From positions 1-64,000 of the forward strand of contig CAYJDR010000002.1 of the NCBI GenBank assembly GCA_964368965.1: a DNA stretch of 64,000 nucleotides. The letters are read 5' to 3'. Both the position numbers and the translations under genes were made by a program. The DNA is from CAYJDR01 sp964368965. Lineage in GTDB: Bacteria; Chrysiogenota; Deferribacteres; Deferribacterales; Mucispirillaceae. The notes under the pieces were generated by a model. It saw only the letters and a list, made by a program, of their open reading frames with translations, made no database searches and was not told where the DNA came from. Each line of letters starts with the position of its first letter. Position 1 is the first letter of the stretch. Of this stretch, positions 7,587 through 16,637 are shown one piece after another.

Positions 7587-9233
7587 CTACATCCTCTCTG
7601 GTGATGATACACCTAATAATGCTAATCCGTATTTGATTGTAGCAGCAACTGCCTCAGCAAGTGTAAGCCTTGCGTTAGTTAAGTTGCTATCTTCTACTAT
7701 AATAATTTTGTTTGCATAGTAATAGTTGTGGAACAATGCCGCCAACTCTTGCAAGTGGTATGATATTCTATGTGGCTCTAAGTGCTTAGCTGATAGCTCA
7801 ATTATGCTTTGTAGCTTTATCATACTCTTTATAAGTTCTAACTCAGCTCTATTGTTTAATAGCTCTAAGCTGTTACCTCTTACATATTCATGCCCTTTAT
7901 CTTTAGCGTTTGATAGCAAGCTAAACACACGTGCATGTGCATATTGGATATAATATACAGGGTTATCAGACGATTTTGACTTAGCTAAATCTAGGTCAAA
8001 CTCAAATTGTGACTCATGGCTACGCATGTTGTAGAAAAATCTAGCAGCGTCTGCGCCAACTTCGTTAATCAACCATGAAAGTTCAATAAACGAACCTGCA
8101 CGTGTAGACATGCTCAACTTCTCGCCACCTGAAACTAGGCTAACCATTTGGATAAGTGATGCTTCAAAAGATGCTCCTTCATACCCAAGTGCTTCAATCG
8201 CACAGTTCATACGCTTTACGTATCCATGGTGGTCTGCGCCCCATACGTCGATAAGGTAGTCGAACCCACGGTTATATTTATCCTCATGATATGCTATATC
8301 AGGTGTGAAGTATGTATACTCACCAGTTGATTTGCGTAACACTCTATCTTTATCGTCGCCCATTTTTTCAGTAGCGAACCATAACGCGCCGTCTTTTTCA
8401 TACAAGCTTCCGCTTGCTTCAAGTTTTTCTAGTGCTTTATCTATTGCGCCTGATTTATATAGCGATTTTTCACTAAACCAGTTATCAAACAATACACCAA
8501 ACTCACACAATACTTCATCAATATCGCCACTGATCTCGTTGATAGCTTTTTCTAAACAAATTGCAACAGCTTCATCTTCTGGTAGGTCTAGTATATTTGC
8601 GTTCTCTGCTAGCACGTTCTCTGCAATTTCTCTAATGTAGTCGCCGTGGTAGCCACTTTCAGGGAACGGATATTCCTTGCCTGATTGCTCCATAAGCCTA
8701 GCATATACACTCAAGCCTAAGTTGTTCATTTGGTTGCCAGCGTCGTTTACATAGTATTCCTTATAAACGTCGTAGCCAGATGCTGCAAGCACCCTTGATA
8801 TCGAGTCGCCATATGCTGCGCCTCTACCATGCCCGATATGTAATGGGCCTGTAGGGTTCGCACTAACGAACTCAACCATAACACGTTTACCACGCCCTAA
8901 CTCGTTCGAGAAAAACTCATGCGAGTTTGCTAAAATGTCTGTAACAACATCATGAAAATAGCTATGCGGTAGCTTGAAGTTTATAAACCCAGGCCCAGCT
9001 ATTTCTGCTTTGATGCCTGCAAGTGATTCATCACGTTCAATTTTCTCTATGATTTCTTCTGCGATACTCTTAGGGTTACGCTTTAGCACTTTTGTCAACT
9101 GCATTGCGATATTTGCTGCATAGTCGCCGTGGTCGTGGTTATCTGGGATAACGAGGTTTACTTGTGGTGCTGTGTTATCGCCCACCATTTCCGATACAAT
9201 GCTTGTTAGTGCGCTAAATAATCTTTGTTTCAA
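7587..9233 (-). CDS. argS: Arginyl-tRNA synthetase
   Basis: A 548-residue class I aminoacyl-tRNA synthetase charging tRNA-Arg. It shows the N-terminal Add1-like domain, the HIGH signature as HIGHGRGAAYGD after VEFVSANPTGPL, the KMSKS-equivalent KLSMSTRAG, and the C-terminal DALR anticodon-binding domain ending LLGVSSPERM. Length is normal for the bacterial enzyme. It belongs to the long minus-strand run downstream of the two-component genes. No T-box is seen in front of it. Confidence 0.95.
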   Translation of the reverse strand: MKQRLFSALTSIVSEMVGDNTAPQVNLVIPDNHDHGDYAANIAMQLTKVLKRNPKSIAEEIIEKIERDESLAGIKAEIAGPGFINFKLPHSYFHDVVTDILANSHEFFSNELGRGKRVMVEFVSANPTGPLHIGHGRGAAYGDSISRVLAASGYDVYKEYYVNDAGNQMNNLGLSVYARLMEQSGKEYPFPESGYHGDYIREIAENVLAENANILDLPEDEAVAICLEKAINEISGDIDEVLCEFGVLFDNWFSEKSLYKSGAIDKALEKLEASGSLYEKDGALWFATEKMGDDKDRVLRKSTGEYTYFTPDIAYHEDKYNRGFDYLIDVWGADHHGYVKRMNCAIEALGYEGASFEASLIQMVSLVSGGEKLSMSTRAGSFIELSWLINEVGADAARFFYNMRSHESQFEFDLDLAKSKSSDNPVYYIQYAHARVFSLLSNAKDKGHEYVRGNSLELLNNRAELELIKSMIKLQSIIELSAKHLEPHRISYHLQELAALFHNYYYANKIIIVEDSNLTNARLTLAEAVAATIKYGLALLGVSSPERM

Positions 9234-9262
9234 CTTTTACTGCCTCTCTATTATGTTGTAAT

Positions 9263-10768
9263 TTAGTTTAAATATTGTTCAACATCTACGCCAGCTTCAC
9301 GGTATTCGTTCAACTTGTTTCTAAGTGTCCTAACTGTGATGCCTAGCACTTCTGCTGCTTTTGTTCTGTTGCCGCCCATATCTTTCAATGTTTTCAATAT
9401 AAGCTCTTGCTCTACATCTGCTAAAGTTCTACCTACGGCAGATATGTTTATGTTGTCATCAACAGGTGTTATATCCTCCACGTGTTGATTGATAGTTTCT
9501 GTAGTTTCTTCAACTATTGTCGCTTCTTCCGCAACTTCTGTAACGACTGGCGTTACAACTGGCGTCGTTACGATTGGCGGCTTTGGTGATGCTTTAAACC
9601 CTGCGATAGTTATACCATGCAAGAATAAATCGTTCGCCTCAATCTCTGCCGATTTCGATAAAACAACTGCACGCTCGATAGTATGTTCAAGCTCTCTAAC
9701 GTTACCTGGCCAATCATAGCTAAGCAATGTCTGCATTGCGCTTGCTGATAAGTTCTTTATAGCACGTTTATTTATGTCAGAGTACTTTTTGATGAAGAAC
9801 GACGATAAATCAGCAATGTCTTCCTTCCTATCTCTTAGCGGTGGAAGCTCCATGCTTATTACGTTTAAGCGATAGTATAAATCTTCCCTGAATGAGCCTT
9901 CAAGTGATAGCTGCTTCAGGTCCTTATTAGTAGCTGCTAAAATGCGTGTGTTTATCTTCACAGGTTTAACGCTACCAACACGCTCCACCTCTTTTTCTTG
10001 CAACACTCTTAAAAGTTTTGCTTGCAGGTGTATCGGAATTTCGCCAACTTCATCTAGTAAGATAGTTCCATTATCTGCTGCTTCAAATTTACCGATTTTT
10101 CTAGCGACAGCACCTGTGAATGCGCCTTTTTCGTAGCCGAACAGTTCGCTTTCTATCAAGTTTTCAGGTATTGCTGCACAGTTCACAGCAACAAATGCAC
10201 CTTTGGCATGGTTAGAATTTTCGTGTACGAACCTTGCAAGCACCTCTTTACCAGTACCAGATTCACCTGTTATTAATACAGTCGCTTCACTTTTTGCGAC
10301 TTCTTTCGCAAGTGTGAAAACGTGCTCCATATATGCACTTTTATAAACTGATGGTTTCTTCGAGTGGTCCATCTCAAGTGGTTTACTAGTAGCGATTGCC
10401 GATAGCTCAAACGTTCTACGTATAAGCTCTTCGATAACCTCAGGTGAAAACGGCTTTAATATATAGTCATAAGCGCCAATTTTCAACGCCTCAACTGCAC
10501 CGTTGACAGAGCCATAAGCCGTGACAAAACATACAGGTGTTTTTATGCCTGTCGCTTTCAGCATCTCGAACATGGATAGCCCGTCGATCTCTGGCATACG
10601 CATATCGCTAATGATTAAATCATATTGTTTAGATGCGGCTTTTTCATAGCCTATGCGCCCATTTTCTGCAACTTCAACATTTACGCCCATGCGTTTAACT
10701 GTTTCGTACATTGCAGAGCGCATGTTATCGTCATCATCTACTATTAGAACAAATTTATCGCTACTCAT
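9263..10768 (-). CDS. NtrC-family sigma54-dependent response regulator
   Basis: A 501-residue activator. The receiver domain (about 1-120) carries acidic DDD near the start, phosphoacceptor Asp in IISDMRMPEIDG and Lys in LKPFSP. The AAA+ domain (about 140-375) has Walker A GESGTGKE, the sigma54-contact loop GAFTGA, and Walker B-type GTILLDEVGEI. A Val/Thr/Glu-rich linker of about 50 residues leads to a Fis-type helix-turn-helix (GGNRTKAAEVLGITVRTLRNKL). It overlaps the histidine kinase start-stop by eight bases, so the two form a cognate pair. Kinase and regulator resemble FlrBC/FlgSR-type pairs, but no flagellar gene is nearby, so the regulon is unassigned. Confidence 0.9.
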   Translation of the reverse strand: MSSDKFVLIVDDDDNMRSAMYETVKRMGVNVEVAENGRIGYEKAASKQYDLIISDMRMPEIDGLSMFEMLKATGIKTPVCFVTAYGSVNGAVEALKIGAYDYILKPFSPEVIEELIRRTFELSAIATSKPLEMDHSKKPSVYKSAYMEHVFTLAKEVAKSEATVLITGESGTGKEVLARFVHENSNHAKGAFVAVNCAAIPENLIESELFGYEKGAFTGAVARKIGKFEAADNGTILLDEVGEIPIHLQAKLLRVLQEKEVERVGSVKPVKINTRILAATNKDLKQLSLEGSFREDLYYRLNVISMELPPLRDRKEDIADLSSFFIKKYSDINKRAIKNLSASAMQTLLSYDWPGNVRELEHTIERAVVLSKSAEIEANDLFLHGITIAGFKASPKPPIVTTPVVTPVVTEVAEEATIVEETTETINQHVEDITPVDDNINISAVGRTLADVEQELILKTLKDMGGNRTKAAEVLGITVRTLRNKLNEYREAGVDVEQYLN

Positions 10769-11828
10769 TATTCCCTCGTGGAATTTTTACTGTAAACTTT
10801 GTATAATCTTTTCCGTTACTATCTGCTATTATGTCGCCGTCATGCGCTTTCACAATTTTATAAGCTATCGATAAGCCTAAGCCTGTGCCTTTCGCCTTAG
10901 TTGTTTGGAACGGCATAAACAATCTTGAAAGCATATCCTCATCTATACCTGAGCCATTATCCGTAATAATCAAGTTAGTGAACTCGCTATCAACTTGTGA
11001 CTCTGCAACTATCCTGCCACCTGCTGGAACAGCTTCGACAGCGTTGCCTATGATGTTCATAACAACTTGTTTCAGCATATCAGCATCGCAATAGACTGCA
11101 TGTTCTTCGTTTAGCTGGTTAGATATTTGCACCTTCTTTTCACGGATAATGTGTTGAAGGTATAACACAACTTCATCAACTATGTCAGCTAAAATATGTT
11201 CTTGTCTATTAACTTTTATCTCTTTTGCAAACAACAGCGTGTTTGATATAATAGAGTTTATCGTCCTGACACCTTTTACGATAGATGATGTCAAGCGTTT
11301 GTTATCTGGGTCTGCTTCTAAATCTCTTGCTAATAGCGACGCATACAGCTCTATTGAGCCTAGCGGGTTGCGTATCTCGTGTGCAATGTTTGCTGCCATC
11401 TCGCCCATTAGCCTTAGTTTTTCGTCACGCTGTTTTTCATACTCAAACTTTTTAAGCGGCGTGATATCATCAAGTACATATACTGTAACAACCCTTTCAT
11501 CAACACTCGTTTTACCAACTGATAGCCTGAAATATCTGAGTGACTGCTCGTCAAAATATTCGTGTATGCCTTCTGTGTCAAACGTTGTAAGCATGTTAGC
11601 GATACTGCTTGCGCCGAGTTCGCCTATCAACTCTTTCGCTTTAATGTTTTTCAGGAACATTATCCCTTTTGCATCTATCGCAATGATAGCCGAGTTTGAG
11701 TTATCAACGACAGAGTCGAGTAACGCTTGTGTTTGCTCTAGCTTTTCGCTAACAAGCCTCATGCCCTCATCGGTTTTGTTGACGAGTTCTAGTATTTCAT
11801 TAAACTGGTTTATATCAAATTTTTCCAC
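10761..11828 (-). CDS. PAS-containing sensor histidine kinase (NtrB-like)
   Basis: A 355-residue soluble kinase without membrane segments. It has an N-terminal helical part, a PAS-like domain (about 40-120), the phosphoacceptor H-box (MAANIAHEIRNPLGSIELYA, His about residue 149), an N-box NIIGNAVEAV, and G-boxes DNGSGID and GTGLGLSI. A cytoplasmic location implies an internal or protein-borne signal. It is cotranscribed with its presumed partner regulator and with the large TPR lipoprotein-like gene upstream. Confidence 0.9.
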   Translation of the reverse strand: MEKFDINQFNEILELVNKTDEGMRLVSEKLEQTQALLDSVVDNSNSAIIAIDAKGIMFLKNIKAKELIGELGASSIANMLTTFDTEGIHEYFDEQSLRYFRLSVGKTSVDERVVTVYVLDDITPLKKFEYEKQRDEKLRLMGEMAANIAHEIRNPLGSIELYASLLARDLEADPDNKRLTSSIVKGVRTINSIISNTLLFAKEIKVNRQEHILADIVDEVVLYLQHIIREKKVQISNQLNEEHAVYCDADMLKQVVMNIIGNAVEAVPAGGRIVAESQVDSEFTNLIITDNGSGIDEDMLSRLFMPFQTTKAKGTGLGLSIAYKIVKAHDGDIIADSNGKDYTKFTVKIPRGNNE

Positions 11829-11837
11829 TAAACCACC

Positions 11838-14462
11838 TTAATTATTAAGCCCATTACGCCACGAGTTTTCGTCAAGTTCGCTTTGGGCGATACCTGAGTA
11901 TATCGAGTTAGGCATAGTGTTTATAAGTTCATTATAGTATTGGTAGCCACGCTCTTTGCTTTGCATCATCACGAACGATTTGCCAAGATAGTATAGTGCT
12001 TCTGCACGTTTTTCATCTAAGTCTGTATGTTGCATGACAAATTGATTTAACGGCTCTATTGCGCCTTGGAAGTCGTTTTTCCTGTACATCAATAGCCCAA
12101 CATCTAGGAACACATTATCGCTACCATCAAACCTTGCTGCCGTGTTATCTCTCAACACGCCATATATATCTAATAAAATTTCTTGGCGCTTTGTTTCATT
12201 AATCGTGCTTTTTGCGATATCATACATCAACTTATATGCAAGCTTTTTATCAACATCATATCTTTGAGCTAACTGTAGTGCTTTATCAGGGTTTGTGAGT
12301 GCTGTTTCCGTCACTACAAATTCAAAGTCTGCTGGCTCTAGTTTATTTAAGTTAGCCTCTTGTGATGTATCGCCCAGAAGTATCCCTAGTGTGATATACC
12401 TAGCGCTTTCCACTGGTTTAACTTTATCATATAACAACTTAGATTTATCGACTAGCCCAGAGCGGTAAAGTGCATTTGCTGTTATCAACTCTAGCGTATC
12501 TTTCAGTTCTTCATTTTTCCAATCATCAAGCCATTGCTGGTTTGCCTCATATAGCATTATGATTGCTGGATAATCGTTCGCACTGTCAGATGCAAGCATC
12601 GGCGCACGGATAGCATCTTCAAGCATAGTTATCACTGGTTGAACGTGGTTACCAGTTGGGAACACCGATAGATACTCCCTGCCTTTCACACGCACAAATG
12701 GATAGTCTTTAGCGCCAGAATATACTGCAATCTCTTTATATGATGCGTTATCATATAGTTCCGTCCACCTAGGTGCATCTAGTGCGTTCGGGTAATCAGC
12801 TAAATATTTTTCAATATCTTCTATCGCATTTGAGAACTCATTATTATTATACATGTCCTCAACTTTAGTAAACCTTATATCTACAAGCATTTTATCAACA
12901 CGTGGAATATATGCAGACTCAGGGTACTCCGCTTTAAAGTAGTTTAAAACAGGCTCAGCTGCAGCAAAGTCGCCAGTGTTGTATGTGCTTGTTGCTTTTG
13001 CAAAGAGGAACTCTTCCCTAATTGCATTAAGCTCGTCATAGTAAGGTGAGTCGATATACACACCTGTGAAGTTCTTGATCCTGTCCATAACTTCTTCTGA
13101 TGCGTTTTCACGTTGTAGCGCTTTTATTATAACGTACTCGGCATCATCATTATTATTGAATGGGTCTTCAATATTTTGTAGCATACCTGCGAAAAACTCT
13201 TTCCAATAGCTAGATGATTTCGACTCTAAATATTTTTTTGCATACTTAACTGCGGCCTGCTGGCCTGCTTGTTGGTCTGGGTATGTGTCTTTCAGTGTTA
13301 ATAGTAGTTTATCAGCTTCGGCGTTTCTGCCAAGTAGTTCTAATAACTCAGCAGCACGGAGCGACGCATCAACAGCAAGGTTCGACTCTGGCTGGCGTGC
13401 GAACACTTCAAGGTACATATCAAGTGCTTCTGCATATCTCTCACGTATGTCAAATGTTTTTGCGACTGCAAATAGCGCCTCAAGGTCGACAGATTTATCA
13501 GCTATCAAGTCGGCTGGCTTCAAACGGTAGAAATACTCATACGCAAGGCTTAAATCGTTCTGAATGTAGTATATCATACCAATTTCAAGGTTTATAGCCT
13601 CTTGCCCTGTTTTGAAGTTACGCAAATAGTCTTGATATTTTTCAACGGCTTGTTCGTTTTGACCTAGCCCTTTGTATAATTCTGCTATTTTAATCAACGC
13701 TTCACGCCTTGAAACTACATCTGGCGCAGAGTTATATATAAGCTCGTATGTTCTGATAGCTTCAAAAAGTTGGTTTTCACGCACTTTTGCTTCTGCTGAT
13801 TTCATGAGCGCATCTATCACCCTGAAGTTGCTTGGGTATTCTTGCACAAATTCATCAAACGTCGTATATGCGTTAGTTAGGTAGATGTCATCATATTCTG
13901 CCATAAGAAGATATGTGTCACCTAGTTTATACATTGCCTCTTGGCGATAGAACTCGTTTTTGCTAGTTTTCAACAGCCCTTCAAGTGTGCGGACAGCTGC
14001 CTGAAATTGTTTGTTTATGATATATGTATCAGCTTGGGTTAGCACTCTTGCAGCGTCTTTATCTTCAACGGCGTTGCTCTCGATAAGTGGGCTACCTATG
14101 CCATAGCTTGAAAGGGTTTCCGTATTAGTGCGCTCTTTCGTAGCGATTACTTTTATGCCTTCGATATCGTTGACGATTGAAAAGTTTGCCGACGGCTCAA
14201 TAGCTATAGTGATAGCATCGCCAGAGCCACTGACAGATTTTATAAATTCGTCATCAAAATCACTTTTAAATGCAGATCGGATTTGTTTATTAAAAAAGAT
14301 GACAGCTTCATTTTCGCGCTTTTCAACAGTTCTCACATCGGTTGTGTTTAACTTTAGGTAAAGCTCTGATGAGTATTTACCCTTTTTGAAAAACAGTTCC
14401 TGAGCAAACGCTTGCGTAGCTACAGTCATTAAAATTGTTAATAAAATTAGTCGTTTTATCAT
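11838..14462 (-). CDS. Large periplasmic TPR-repeat protein
   Basis: An 874-residue exported protein with a signal peptide ending about TQAFAQE (residue 21). Apart from a short N-terminal beta-rich part (AMIN-like in character, not firmly assigned), it is built of tetratricopeptide-like helical pairs throughout: repeats such as AVRTLEGLLKTSKNEFYRQE, AIRTYELIYNSAPD, AVEKYQDYLRNF and the final AIEPLNQFVMQHTDLDEKRA. Such proteins act as scaffolds in envelope or motility complexes. It is first in the run that continues with the kinase and regulator. There is no ribosome binding site of normal strength and the likely -10 box lies about six bases before the ATG, so translation may be leaderless. 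Confidence 0.75.
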   Translation of the reverse strand: MIKRLILLTILMTVATQAFAQELFFKKGKYSSELYLKLNTTDVRTVEKRENEAVIFFNKQIRSAFKSDFDDEFIKSVSGSGDAITIAIEPSANFSIVNDIEGIKVIATKERTNTETLSSYGIGSPLIESNAVEDKDAARVLTQADTYIINKQFQAAVRTLEGLLKTSKNEFYRQEAMYKLGDTYLLMAEYDDIYLTNAYTTFDEFVQEYPSNFRVIDALMKSAEAKVRENQLFEAIRTYELIYNSAPDVVSRREALIKIAELYKGLGQNEQAVEKYQDYLRNFKTGQEAINLEIGMIYYIQNDLSLAYEYFYRLKPADLIADKSVDLEALFAVAKTFDIRERYAEALDMYLEVFARQPESNLAVDASLRAAELLELLGRNAEADKLLLTLKDTYPDQQAGQQAAVKYAKKYLESKSSSYWKEFFAGMLQNIEDPFNNNDDAEYVIIKALQRENASEEVMDRIKNFTGVYIDSPYYDELNAIREEFLFAKATSTYNTGDFAAAEPVLNYFKAEYPESAYIPRVDKMLVDIRFTKVEDMYNNNEFSNAIEDIEKYLADYPNALDAPRWTELYDNASYKEIAVYSGAKDYPFVRVKGREYLSVFPTGNHVQPVITMLEDAIRAPMLASDSANDYPAIIMLYEANQQWLDDWKNEELKDTLELITANALYRSGLVDKSKLLYDKVKPVESARYITLGILLGDTSQEANLNKLEPADFEFVVTETALTNPDKALQLAQRYDVDKKLAYKLMYDIAKSTINETKRQEILLDIYGVLRDNTAARFDGSDNVFLDVGLLMYRKNDFQGAIEPLNQFVMQHTDLDEKRAEALYYLGKSFVMMQSKERGYQYYNELINTMPNSIYSGIAQSELDENSWRNGLNN

Positions 14463-14468
14463 AGTCTC

Positions 14469-14496
14469 ACTATAAAATTTTTCATACTTATTTCAA
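14469..14496 (-). promoter_or_regulatory. Promoter of the TPR-kinase-regulator-argS run
   Basis: Minus-strand TTGAAA (14491-14496), 16-base spacer, TATAGT (14469-14474). Only six bases, GAGACT, separate the -10 box from the ATG at 14462, so the transcript would begin at or next to the start codon. Confidence 0.5.
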
Positions 14497-14775
14497 TACT
14501 AACTATTTTTGAATATAAATTCAATGAAAAAACGCAATTTTGCAATAATTTAAAGGTTGGTGAGTAAAAATGGAAGAAAAAATGCTTGATATATACTAAC
14601 CGTCACATTTAATATTGATATATAGCCCATGTCGGTATATATTGTAAAAAGACTTTATATGCAACCATAATTGAAGCTATTGCAAAATTTAACACAAATT
14701 CTATAAATTATGTGATAGTTAAACTTGCAAAAAATTAAATGTCATGTTATCTATATCTATAATAGCGAGGGAACA
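14497..14775. other. Divergent intergenic region, about 280 bp
   Basis: The AT-rich region between the TPR gene (minus) and cheV (plus) holds no convincing gene or structured RNA. A TATAAT at about 14757-14762 lies too close to the cheV ribosome binding site to be a safe promoter call. I see no clear sigma54 or sigma28 sites. Confidence 0.5.
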
Positions 14776-15669
14776 ATGGCTTTAAATCATAATATTTTAC
14801 TCGAAACAGGTACAAACGAATTTGAAATTGTTGAGTTCGTAATTAATGGGCGCAAACCATACCACTTTTGCATAAACGTTGCAAAAGTTATGGAAGTTAT
14901 TACGTTCCCAAACGTAATACAAGTGCCAGACGTGCATGAAGCAATCATCGGCACTGCAAACATCAGGCATAATCTTGTACCTATTATTGATTTAGCATCT
15001 TGGCTTGGCATACACGCAGCCGAGAAAAACGAATCGCCTAAAGTTATCGTCACATACTTTAACGGTGCATACAACGGCTTTATGGTTGATGAAGTTATCA
15101 GGATCCACCGTGTCACTTGGGCAGATATTAAAGACTACTCCTCTATGAGCGACATGGAGCTGCTTGACTCTGTACTTGGCGTTATCCACATCGGCGAAAA
15201 CTTAGTGCAATTACTTGACTTCGAAAAAATCATCGCTGAGATCAACCCTACTACCCTAACTAGAGATGACGTAAGCATAGACATGGACTTATACGAAATG
15301 CGTAAAGGCAAAACTATATACCTAGCAGACGACTCTACTACTATTAGAAAATTGCTTGAAACAAACTTGGTCAAAGCTGGCTATACAGTTAAGTCGTTTG
15401 AAAATGGTAAAAACTTACTCTCAGCACTCGCTACATATACACCTGACATAGTGGTTACAGACCTTGAAATGCCAGGCGCTAGTGGTGACTTCGTCGTTAA
15501 GCGTATACGCTCAAACGAGGCGTTTAAAGATACTCCTATCATTGTGTTCTCATCTATGGCTAGCCTTGAGAACGAACGCAAGCTTACAAGCATCGGCGCA
15601 AACTTATTTATTGGTAAGCCTGAGCTGAAACTACTTATTGATTCTATCGATAACTTTTTATTAGTGTAA
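14776..15669 (+). CDS. cheV: Chemotaxis protein CheV
   Basis: A 297-residue CheW-receiver fusion. The start at 14776 (MALNHNILLETGTNEFEIVEF) follows GAGGGA; an upstream ATG at 14725 has no such site. The CheW-like domain (about 1-165) would couple chemoreceptors to CheA. The receiver (about 175-295) has the acidic pair ADDS, phosphoacceptor Asp in VVTDLEMPG, Ser/Thr in VFSSM and Lys in IGKPE, so it should be phosphorylatable. No other chemotaxis genes are nearby. It marks the organism as chemotactic. Confidence 0.93.
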   Translation: MALNHNILLETGTNEFEIVEFVINGRKPYHFCINVAKVMEVITFPNVIQVPDVHEAIIGTANIRHNLVPIIDLASWLGIHAAEKNESPKVIVTYFNGAYNGFMVDEVIRIHRVTWADIKDYSSMSDMELLDSVLGVIHIGENLVQLLDFEKIIAEINPTTLTRDDVSIDMDLYEMRKGKTIYLADDSTTIRKLLETNLVKAGYTVKSFENGKNLLSALATYTPDIVVTDLEMPGASGDFVVKRIRSNEAFKDTPIIVFSSMASLENERKLTSIGANLFIGKPELKLLIDSIDNFLLV

Positions 15670-15701
15670 TTGCTTTAAATATTTAATATATGAGGAACTA
15701 A

Positions 15702-16505
15702 ATGAAAAAACTTCTTATTTTATCATCAGCTTTATTCATTTCTGCATGTTCATACCAAGCGAACGATGCAGTTAATAAAAGCTTAACAAACATCAATGAA
15801 GAACTTGTTGTTATCCAACGCTCTATCACTGATACAAAAATGAGTGTCGAAGACGTTAAGGCAGCACAAGACCTTACTAATGCAGACATTGCCACAAACA
15901 GCAACGCTATTGCTGAACTACGTAGCGAAATAGCATACTTAAACAACGAGCTTATGCTACTAAAAAGCAGAGCTGGTGCACCTATCGACTCTACAGCTGA
16001 TATGGCACCTGTTACTGAGCCTATGGACGACATGAGCGCTAGCACAGACCCTGTTAACAATGTTGTGATTGAAGAAATCCCTGAGACAAAAACTCCACAG
16101 CAAATCATCATCATCGAAGATTCTTCAGCTGCTAAAAACAGCATCTACTCTTTTGCGCTTGAGTTAAATCGCCAAAAGAAATATGAAGAAGCTCGTGGTA
16201 AGTTTACTGAGTTCTTAACAAAATACCCTACTGATCCTTTAGCTGGTAACGCTCAATATTGGATCGGCGAAACTTACTACTCTGTTAGCGATAACAACAA
16301 CGCATTAATGGCGTTCCAAGAAGTTATCAACAAGTACCCTAAGTCTAGCAAAGTGCCTGATGCTATGCTGAAAGTTGGCTACACTCAAGAAAAGCTTAAC
16401 GACAAAACTACAGCAGCAACTACATTGAAAAACTTAGTTGCAAAGTATCCAAAATCTAAACCAGCAGCACTAGCTAAACAAAAACTACAAAGCTGGGGCA
16501 TGTAA
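15702..16505 (+). CDS. cpoB: Tol-Pal coordinator CpoB/YbgF-like lipoprotein
   Basis: A 267-residue envelope protein with a signal peptide and lipobox-like ISAC at about residue 16. A coiled-coil segment follows (about 25-90, INEELVVIQRSITDTKMSV), then an acidic linker, then three TPR repeats typical of YbgF: YSFALELNRQKKYEEARGKF, NAQYWIGETYYSV and MLKVGYTQEKLNDKTTAATT. In other diderms CpoB links peptidoglycan synthases with the Tol-Pal system at division. Classical CpoB is soluble and periplasmic, so the predicted lipid anchor is a difference. The tol/pal genes may lie elsewhere. Confidence 0.85.
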   Translation: MKKLLILSSALFISACSYQANDAVNKSLTNINEELVVIQRSITDTKMSVEDVKAAQDLTNADIATNSNAIAELRSEIAYLNNELMLLKSRAGAPIDSTADMAPVTEPMDDMSASTDPVNNVVIEEIPETKTPQQIIIIEDSSAAKNSIYSFALELNRQKKYEEARGKFTEFLTKYPTDPLAGNAQYWIGETYYSVSDNNNALMAFQEVINKYPKSSKVPDAMLKVGYTQEKLNDKTTAATTLKNLVAKYPKSKPAALAKQKLQSWGM

Positions 16506-16561
16506 TATTTACTAGTTTAGTAATATTAAGCTTGATAATTTTAAAGACTTGAACTATTTTA

Positions 16562-16611
16562 AAACCTGTCTTGCATTTCTTATGTAGATGTGCAAGTGCA
16601 GGTTTTTTTAT
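16562..16611 (+). terminator. Intrinsic terminator after cpoB
   Basis: AACCTG (16563-16568) pairs with CAGGTT, with an inner TTGCA/TGCAA pairing, and is followed directly by seven T. It separates cpoB from lepA. Confidence 0.8.
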
Positions 16612-16637
16612 CATAATCTAAACGGAATAAAAACTAG

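Noticed and set aside
9263..11828. Flagellar FlrBC identity for the kinase-regulator pair
   Set aside because: The resemblance is general and no flagellar genes or visible sigma54 promoters are in the window, so I kept the neutral NtrB/NtrC-like name.
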